Below are positions 59,521 to 64,000 of a stretch of DNA of 64,000 bases, piece by piece (position 1 is the stretch's first letter; the number at the start of each line of letters is the position of its first letter). The stretch comes from Hymenobacter swuensis DY53 (GTDB taxonomy: Bacteria; Bacteroidota; Bacteroidia; Cytophagales; Hymenobacteraceae), in assembly GCF_000576555.1 (NCBI RefSeq), contig NZ_CP007145.1, forward strand, positions 2,108,001 to 2,172,000, given 5' to 3'. Made by a program: the position numbers and the translations under genes. The notes under the pieces were generated by a model that saw nothing but the letters and a program-made list of their open reading frames with translations, was not told the DNA's origin and ran no database searches.

Positions 59521-62094
59521 ATGAAAAAGATTCTACTTCCTCTTCTTTTCCTCAGTGGTTCCCAGGCAGTGCTGGCCCAGATGCCTGCAGGTGGTCCGCC
59601 CGCCGGGGCTGGTCGGCCCGCCGGAACCATGCCGGCTGCTCCCCAGGAGGGTACTGGCCGCGTGACCGGCACCGTCACGGATGCCGCCACCAAGCAGCCC
59701 GTGCCCTATGCCACCATCGTACTGCTGAACCCCGCTACCGGCAAGCCCGTGGACGGTACCGCTGCCGACGACAACGGCAAATTCACGATTCCGCGCATTG
59801 CGGCCGGTACGTACACCGTGCAAATCAGCTTTATTGGCTACACGCTGGTAGAAAAGCCCGGCGTGGTGATTACCGAAGCCGGCAACACCGTGGCCTTGGG
59901 TGCGGTGCCGCTGGCGTCCTCGGCCCAGGCGTTGGGCGAAGTGCGGGTGGAAGGCCAGCGCAGCTTGGTGGAAGAAAAGGTGGACCGCACGGTGTACAAC
60001 GCCGAGAAGGACGAAACCACCCGCGGCGGCGACGCTACCGACGTGCTCAAGCGCGTGCCCAACCTCTCGGTGGACCTGGATGGTAACGTGAGCCTGCGGG
60101 GCTCCCAGAATATCCGGGTGCTCATCAACAACCGGCCCAGCACCATCTCGGCCAACAGCATTGCCGACGCCCTCAAGCAGATTCCGGCCGATCAGATCAA
60201 GACCGTGGAGGTGATTACCTCGCCCTCGGCCAAGTACGACGCCGAAGGCTCGGGCGGTATCATCAACATCGTGACCAAGCAGAATAACCTGCAAGGCTTC
60301 ACGCTGGATTTGCGCACCAGTGCCGGTCTGCGCAGTTCCGACCTGGGCCTGAACGCCTCGTACCGGGTGGGTAAGATGGGCTTCTCGCTGGGCGGGGGCG
60401 GCCGGGGCCAGTACAACGTGCCCGGCTCGTTCCGCAACGAGCAAACCACCTACGATATTCAGGGCACCGACATTGCCAACCGTCAGCTGCTGAGCCGCAC
60501 GGTGCAGTCGGCCGATACGCGCCAGCAGAACGTATTCGGACGCTACTCGCTGGGCTGGGATTACGACATCAACAAGTACAATTTCCTCTCGGCCTCGGTG
60601 CAGTTGGGCCTGCGCAACGGCACCAACTACCAGGACGACCTGGCCTCGCAGACCACGTTTTTCCGGCCGGTGCTGGGTGATTCGCTCACCAACCGCCTCA
60701 GCGACGTGAAGGTGCTCGATAACTCGAACACCCTGGACGCCACCCTGAACTACACCCGCACCTTCGAAACGCCCCAGCGCGAGTTTAGCTTGCTGGCCCA
60801 GTACAGCCGCAACACCCGCACCAACAACTTCACCAACACCACCCTGAGCGGGGAAAACGAAGGCGACTACCGCCGCAACCTCAACGACAGTTACAACCAG
60901 GAAATTACGTTGCAGGCCGATTACCAGACGCCCCTGAGCAAAACCCAGCTGCTGGAGTTCGGGGCCAAGGACATTATGCGCCGTGTGAACAGCGACTACG
61001 CCACCTTCCTGAACGGGCAGCGGCAGACTGGCACCACGCTGTCCAACGTGTTCGACTACAACCAGAACATTGCGGCGGCCTACGCCTCCTACACTCTGGG
61101 CTTCCTCAAGAGCTACACCCTGAAAGCCGGAGCCCGCTACGAGTACACCACCATCAACGCCGACTTCCGCACCGGTAGCGAAACCTCTATTCCATCGTAC
61201 GGAGTGCTGGTGCCCAGCGTGAACATCTCGCGCAAGCTGGCCAACGGCAACGTGTTGAAAGCCGCCTACAACTACCGGATTCAGCGCCCTTCCCTGCAAT
61301 TTCTCAACCCCAACCGGCAGACGGGCAACCTGCTGCAATACACGGAGGGTAACCCCGAGCTGAAGCCCGAGTACACCAACAACATGGAGTTGGGATACAG
61401 CACCTTTATCAAGCAGACTTCGCTGAACTTCTCGGTATTTGCCCGCAACACTGACGGCTCCATTCAGTCGGTGCGTACCCCTGATGGTGCTCTTATCAAG
61501 ACAACCTACGACAACATTGGCACCGAAAATGCCTACGGCGGCAGCGTAAATGCCAACGTGAACATCCAGAACAAGCTCACGCTGGGCGGTGGTTTCGATG
61601 TGTACTACGCCACCCTCGATAATAACGTGAGCAACCCGCTGTTTGCGGCCAGCAACCAGGGCTGGGTAGCCAGCGGCCGCCTCATGGGAGGCTACACTTT
61701 CGCCAAGGGTTGGGGAATTCAGGCCTTTAGCTTCTACCGGGGGCGGCAGGTGCAGCTTCAGGGCTACCAGGGTGGCTTTGGGGTGTACAGCATGGGCCTG
61801 AAGAAGGATTTTGCTGATAAGAAAGGCAGCATTGGCTTCGGGGCCGACAACTTCTTCACGCCTACCAACAAAATCCGCAGCTCCATCAGTACGCCGGTGC
61901 TCGACCAGTACAGCGTGAACGTGCTGCGCCGCTCGGGCTTCCGCGTAAACCTGAGCTACCGCATTGGTAAGATGAGCATGGCTCAGCCCAAGCGCAAACG
62001 CTCCATCAACAACGACGACCTGAAAGACGGCGGCGACGGGGGCAACGGGGCCGGCGCTACGCCCGCCCAAGGCGCCAGCGGCGGCCGGCCGTAG
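59521..62094 (+). CDS. TonB-dependent receptor/outer-membrane beta-barrel family protein
   Basis: 857 residues. Signal peptide 1-20 (ends AVLAQ), a Gly/Pro/Ala-rich stretch (~21-45), CarboxypepD_reg-like domain ~50-130 (GRVTGTVTDAATKQPVPYATI), plug ~140-245 (LGEVRVEGQRSLVEEKVDRT, IRVLINNRPSTISANSIADAL, PSAKYDAEGSGGIINIVTKQ), then a barrel of 22-type strands, and a charged C-terminal tail (~815-857: PKRKRSINNDDLKDGGDGGNG) beyond the expected final strand. No STN domain. Ligand unknown; family members with this plug are often listed as outer-membrane beta-barrel proteins rather than nutrient receptors. ATG 59521 opens the signal peptide. Confidence 0.93.
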   Translation: MKKILLPLLFLSGSQAVLAQMPAGGPPAGAGRPAGTMPAAPQEGTGRVTGTVTDAATKQPVPYATIVLLNPATGKPVDGTAADDNGKFTIPRIAAGTYTVQISFIGYTLVEKPGVVITEAGNTVALGAVPLASSAQALGEVRVEGQRSLVEEKVDRTVYNAEKDETTRGGDATDVLKRVPNLSVDLDGNVSLRGSQNIRVLINNRPSTISANSIADALKQIPADQIKTVEVITSPSAKYDAEGSGGIINIVTKQNNLQGFTLDLRTSAGLRSSDLGLNASYRVGKMGFSLGGGGRGQYNVPGSFRNEQTTYDIQGTDIANRQLLSRTVQSADTRQQNVFGRYSLGWDYDINKYNFLSASVQLGLRNGTNYQDDLASQTTFFRPVLGDSLTNRLSDVKVLDNSNTLDATLNYTRTFETPQREFSLLAQYSRNTRTNNFTNTTLSGENEGDYRRNLNDSYNQEITLQADYQTPLSKTQLLEFGAKDIMRRVNSDYATFLNGQRQTGTTLSNVFDYNQNIAAAYASYTLGFLKSYTLKAGARYEYTTINADFRTGSETSIPSYGVLVPSVNISRKLANGNVLKAAYNYRIQRPSLQFLNPNRQTGNLLQYTEGNPELKPEYTNNMELGYSTFIKQTSLNFSVFARNTDGSIQSVRTPDGALIKTTYDNIGTENAYGGSVNANVNIQNKLTLGGGFDVYYATLDNNVSNPLFAASNQGWVASGRLMGGYTFAKGWGIQAFSFYRGRQVQLQGYQGGFGVYSMGLKKDFADKKGSIGFGADNFFTPTNKIRSSISTPVLDQYSVNVLRRSGFRVNLSYRIGKMSMAQPKRKRSINNDDLKDGGDGGNGAGATPAQGASGGRP

Positions 62095-62121
62095 TGCACG
62101 GTTATTCTGGCTGATTTAGAT

Positions 62122-62157
62122 AAAGACCTTCTGCCTAGCGGAAGGTCTTTGTATTTT
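62122..62157 (+). terminator. Intrinsic terminator after the barrel gene
   Basis: 10-bp stem AAAGACCTTC/GAAGGTCTTT (62122-62131, 62141-62150) followed by GTATTTTG; it lies 40 bases before the next start. Confidence 0.75.
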
Positions 62158-62196
62158 GGGGGTAAACATCCGCCGGGTATTCCGGCTTACTTTTCC

Positions 62197-62805
62197 ATGA
62201 CGCATTCAGCAGAAACAACGCCGGCCGTAGATGCCGGGCAGATTACCCAACTGATCCGCGCGCGCCGCAGCATGCAGCCGGTGCAGTTTGAGCCTGGCCG
62301 CGTGGTACCAGAAGCATTGCTGCGAGAGCTGCTCGAAAATGCCATTTGGGCACCCACCCACAAACGCACCGAGCCTTGGCACTTCACGATTTTCGGGGGC
62401 GAGGGGCGGCGGCGGCTGGCCGATTTTCAGGCGGAGCTGTACCGGGCCACGGCCGGGGAGAAATTTCAGGAAGCCAAGCTGGAGAAGATGCGCAATAACC
62501 CGCTGCTCAGTTCCCACATCATTGCCATTGGCCTCCGGCGCAACCCCGAAGTGCCCGAAGTAGAGGAAGTGGCGGCCGTGGCCTGCGCCGTGCAAAACCT
62601 GCACCTCTCGGCCGTGGCGCACGGGCTGGCGGGTTTCTGGAGCAGCGGGGGCGTTACGTACCTGCCAGAAGCCAACCCTTTTTTTGGGCTGGGGCCGGAT
62701 GACCGGCTGTTGGGCTTCTTCTACCTGGGTTACCCCAAACCCGGCGCTACCGCCCGTAGTACCCGCAAGCCGCTGGCCGAAAAGGTAACCTGGGTGCTAG
62801 AATAA
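62197..62805 (+). CDS. Nitroreductase-family protein
   Basis: 202 residues, FMN-binding nitroreductase fold: LIRARRSMQPVQFEPGRVVP (R-R-S FMN contact), LLENAIWAPTHKRTEPWHFTIF, NPLLSSHIIAIGLRRNPE, VACAVQNLHLSAVAHGLAGFWSSG and PDDRLLGFFYLGYPK. It reduces nitro-compounds, quinones or related substrates with NAD(P)H; the natural substrate is unknown. ATG 62197 fits the family; the longer frame from 62149 does not. Confidence 0.92.
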   Translation: MTHSAETTPAVDAGQITQLIRARRSMQPVQFEPGRVVPEALLRELLENAIWAPTHKRTEPWHFTIFGGEGRRRLADFQAELYRATAGEKFQEAKLEKMRNNPLLSSHIIAIGLRRNPEVPEVEEVAAVACAVQNLHLSAVAHGLAGFWSSGGVTYLPEANPFFGLGPDDRLLGFFYLGYPKPGATARSTRKPLAEKVTWVLE

Positions 62806-62937
62806 CGCTCAGCCAAAGACCCATATATGCGGCTAGGCGCGGAGTGGGCTTGGCAAGCATCCGTTTGCGAGTGAGCATGTATCCCGGAGCCAGCTTTCTG
62901 CGTTGGGAACTATGTACTCACATTCTTTCCTGCTGAT

Positions 62938-63348
62938 ATGGCAACATCTACCTTTTTCCTGTCGCCCTGGGCGGCCCGTTTGCTGAGCGTCCTGCGCATG
63001 GTGGCGGGGCTGCTGATGGTGTTTCACGGCACCCAGAAACTGTTCGGCTGGCCTCCATCTGACCATGCGGGCGACGCTTCGGGGCTGATGCTGGTAGCTG
63101 GTATTCTGGAGTTTGGTGGCGGCTTGCTGCTGCTTATCGGACTGTTTACCCGGCCAGTGGCTTTTGTTTTGTCGGGCCTGATGGCCGTAGCGTACTTCAT
63201 GGCCCATGCCCCGCAGCACGTGCTGCCCATCGTCAACCAAGGCGAGTTGGCTGTACTTTATTGCTTTGTATTCTTGTACCTGGCTGCGGCCGGCCCCGGT
63301 CCCTGGAGTCTTGATGCGGCCCGTTCTCATACTAGTCCGGTAGTGTAG
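62938..63348 (+). CDS. DoxX-family membrane protein
   Basis: 136 residues, four membrane helices. DoxX motif LLMVFHGTQKLFGWPPS near the first helix, then LMLVAGILEFGGGLLLLIGLFTRP and FVLSGLMAVAYFMAHAPQ, ending in a helix with YCFVFLYLAAAGPGPWSLDA. DoxX proteins take part in respiratory or thiol redox functions, but the role of single copies is unclear. The ATG at 62938 follows 132 bases after the nitroreductase stop with no terminator between, so co-transcription is possible. Confidence 0.92.
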   Translation: MATSTFFLSPWAARLLSVLRMVAGLLMVFHGTQKLFGWPPSDHAGDASGLMLVAGILEFGGGLLLLIGLFTRPVAFVLSGLMAVAYFMAHAPQHVLPIVNQGELAVLYCFVFLYLAAAGPGPWSLDAARSHTSPVV

Positions 63349-63362
63349 CGCGGTATTCAAAC

Positions 63363-63432
63363 AGGCTTGTAAACAAATTGGTCCCGGGGCAGCAACTAGC
63401 TGCTGCCCCGGGACCAATTTGTTTACAAGCCT
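63363..63432. terminator. Bidirectional terminator, perfect 32-bp inverted repeat
   Basis: Arms 63363-63394 and 63401-63432 are perfectly complementary with a 6-base loop. The core GGTCCCGGGGCAGCA/TGCTGCCCCGGGACC is flanked by AATTTG/CAAATT. It lies between DoxX (plus, stop 63348) and the coiled-coil gene (minus, stop 63436). Confidence 0.88.
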
Positions 63433-63435
63433 ATA

Positions 63436-63648
63436 CTACTCGCCACTTACCACGCGCAGGCTATCCGGTACGGGGCCTCTGGTGGCTTGCGTGAGTTGGT
63501 TCTGCAGCTGAAAGTTGACCTGCTCACAGTCCGCAAAGCGGCGGTTGGCAATTTCCAGCGAGGCTTCAGCGGTCCGCAGGCGTTGGTAGAGAAACAGGAT
63601 CAGGCCGAGGGCAATGATGAGGGCGGCCAAAGGCAACGCTTTGTTCAT
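63436..63648 (-). CDS. Small membrane-anchored coiled-coil protein
   Basis: 70 residues: an N-terminal membrane helix (LPLAALIIALGLILFLYQRL) and a helical part with heptad character (TAEASLEIANRRFADCEQVNFQLQNQLTQ) containing one cysteine. No named family; similar tiny proteins are common in Hymenobacter-like genomes. ATG 63648 is preferred because the helix begins there; the longer frame to 63759 gives no better signal. It lies between two hairpin terminators. Confidence 0.65.
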   Translation of the reverse strand: MNKALPLAALIIALGLILFLYQRLRTAEASLEIANRRFADCEQVNFQLQNQLTQATRGPVPDSLRVVSGE

Positions 63649-63806
63649 GGAAGTAGTGGTTATAGTCTTCTTGTGTCCGGTCTTATGGGTTTCTCGTCGG
63701 GTAAGCAACAGCAGAAAGCAGGAAGGGAAAGACCGGCCCCGAAAAACCAGTTCATTCAAAGGTTAATGGCCCCAAAAGTCAGTCAAAAGTACGGCTTGTC
63801 ACTCAC

Positions 63807-63844
63807 AAAAAGGCCCCGCCACGTAACCACGGCGGGGCCTTTTT
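63807..63844 (-). terminator. Intrinsic terminator after the E2 gene
   Basis: 14-bp stem AAAAAGGCCCCGCC/GGCGGGGCCTTTTT (63807-63820, 63831-63844). On the minus strand it ends in a T5 run and starts 14 bases after the E2 stop. Confidence 0.85.
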
Positions 63845-63858
63845 ATACATTCTAAGTA

Positions 63859-64000
63859 CTAAATGCTGGTATTGGGGTCGAACTGCTCGAGGTAGTCGGC
63901 TACGCGGCGCACGAACATGCCGCCGAGCGAGCCATCTACCACGCGGTGGTCGTAGCTGTGGCTCAGGAACATGAAGTGGCGCACGCCAATCAAGTCACCC
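63859..64000 (-). CDS. 2-oxoacid dehydrogenase E2 acyltransferase, partial (5' end outside window)
   Basis: Only the last 47 codons are visible, ending in TAG at 63859-63861. They read GVRHFMFLSHSYDHRVVDG followed by SLGGMFVRRVADYLEQFDP, the catalytic C terminus of lipoyl-dependent acyltransferases; the His and Asp of HRVVDG are the active-site pair. The gene codes for the dihydrolipoyl acyltransferase (E2) of pyruvate, 2-oxoglutarate or branched-chain complexes; which one cannot be told from this part. The lipoyl and subunit-binding domains lie beyond base 64000. Confidence 0.85.
   Translation of the reverse strand, partial: GDLIGVRHFMFLSHSYDHRVVDGSLGGMFVRRVADYLEQFDPNTSI

Noticed and set aside
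59533..62070. 845-codon open frame on the minus strand opposite the barrel gene
   Set aside because: Composition is typical of an antisense frame (Val/His/Gly-rich) and no domain is visible.
1..64000. tRNA, rRNA, CRISPR arrays and insertion sequences
   Set aside because: Read through the gaps for T-loop-like GGTTCGAAT segments, spaced direct repeats and transposase-like frames; none was convincing.

Overview
The window looks like a chromosomal segment of a GC-rich Bacteroidota, most probably Hymenobacter or a close relative in the Hymenobacteraceae. The evidence is a SusC/SusD pair, TonB-dependent receptors with STN and carboxypeptidase-regulatory domains, a type IX secretion sorting domain, Bacteroidota-type ECF sigma/FecR genes, DUF2851, DUF4112 and DACNV-type proteins, and a recurrent TAnnTTTG promoter motif a short distance upstream of many starts. 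I saw no tRNA, rRNA, CRISPR array, transposase or prophage genes.

Layout. (1) 1-13289, all on the minus strand: a polysaccharide utilization locus. In transcription order it runs ECF sigma factor, FecR anti-sigma, SusC with an N-terminal STN domain, SusD, then (after terminator hairpins and a 570-base gap with a candidate promoter) a FucP-type sugar transporter, a GH30 lipoprotein and two tandem paralogous GH5 enzymes; the last runs off the left edge. The likely substrate is a beta-glucan. (2) 13340-20219: housekeeping genes (DEAD-box helicase, YihY-type membrane protein, DUF2062, SseB-like protein, a small-lipoprotein/SCO/cytochrome c operon, DUF4112). (3) 20244-26322: a minus-strand cluster of an unknown exported protein, an STN-bearing TonB receptor with no local sigma/anti-sigma, and an MG2-type protein with a TonB-plug-like segment. 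(4) 26634-36309: aldo/keto reductase, DACNV/DisA_N-like cyclase, flavoprotein, cation/proton antiporter, MarC, class V aminotransferase, AroQ, XerD and small unknowns. (5) 36421-50818: DUF6044 membrane protein, FtsK, LolA-like carrier, SEL1 protein, DUF2851, a polytopic unknown, hexapeptide acyltransferase, TrhO, nucleoside phosphorylase, LuxC-like acyl-CoA reductase divergent from a two-cluster ferredoxin. (6) 50962-53820, minus: nitrilase-family hydrolase, PP-loop N-acetyl sugar amidotransferase, and L/F-tRNA-protein transferase. (7) 54208-64000: ValS, S9 prolyl oligopeptidase, a TonB-type barrel protein, nitroreductase, DoxX, a small coiled-coil protein, and the C-terminal end of a 2-oxoacid dehydrogenase E2 gene.

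The strongest leads are: the nitrilase plus PP-loop pair, which could form a two-part glutamine-dependent amidotransferase; the DACNV/DisA-like cyclase with an altered second active-site motif; the self-regulated glucan locus; a branched inverted-repeat element between aroQ and xerD; and a set of intergenic hairpins whose arms are built from short site-specific words. Two genes have the TAnnTTTG box placed so close to the start codon that leaderless transcripts are predicted.
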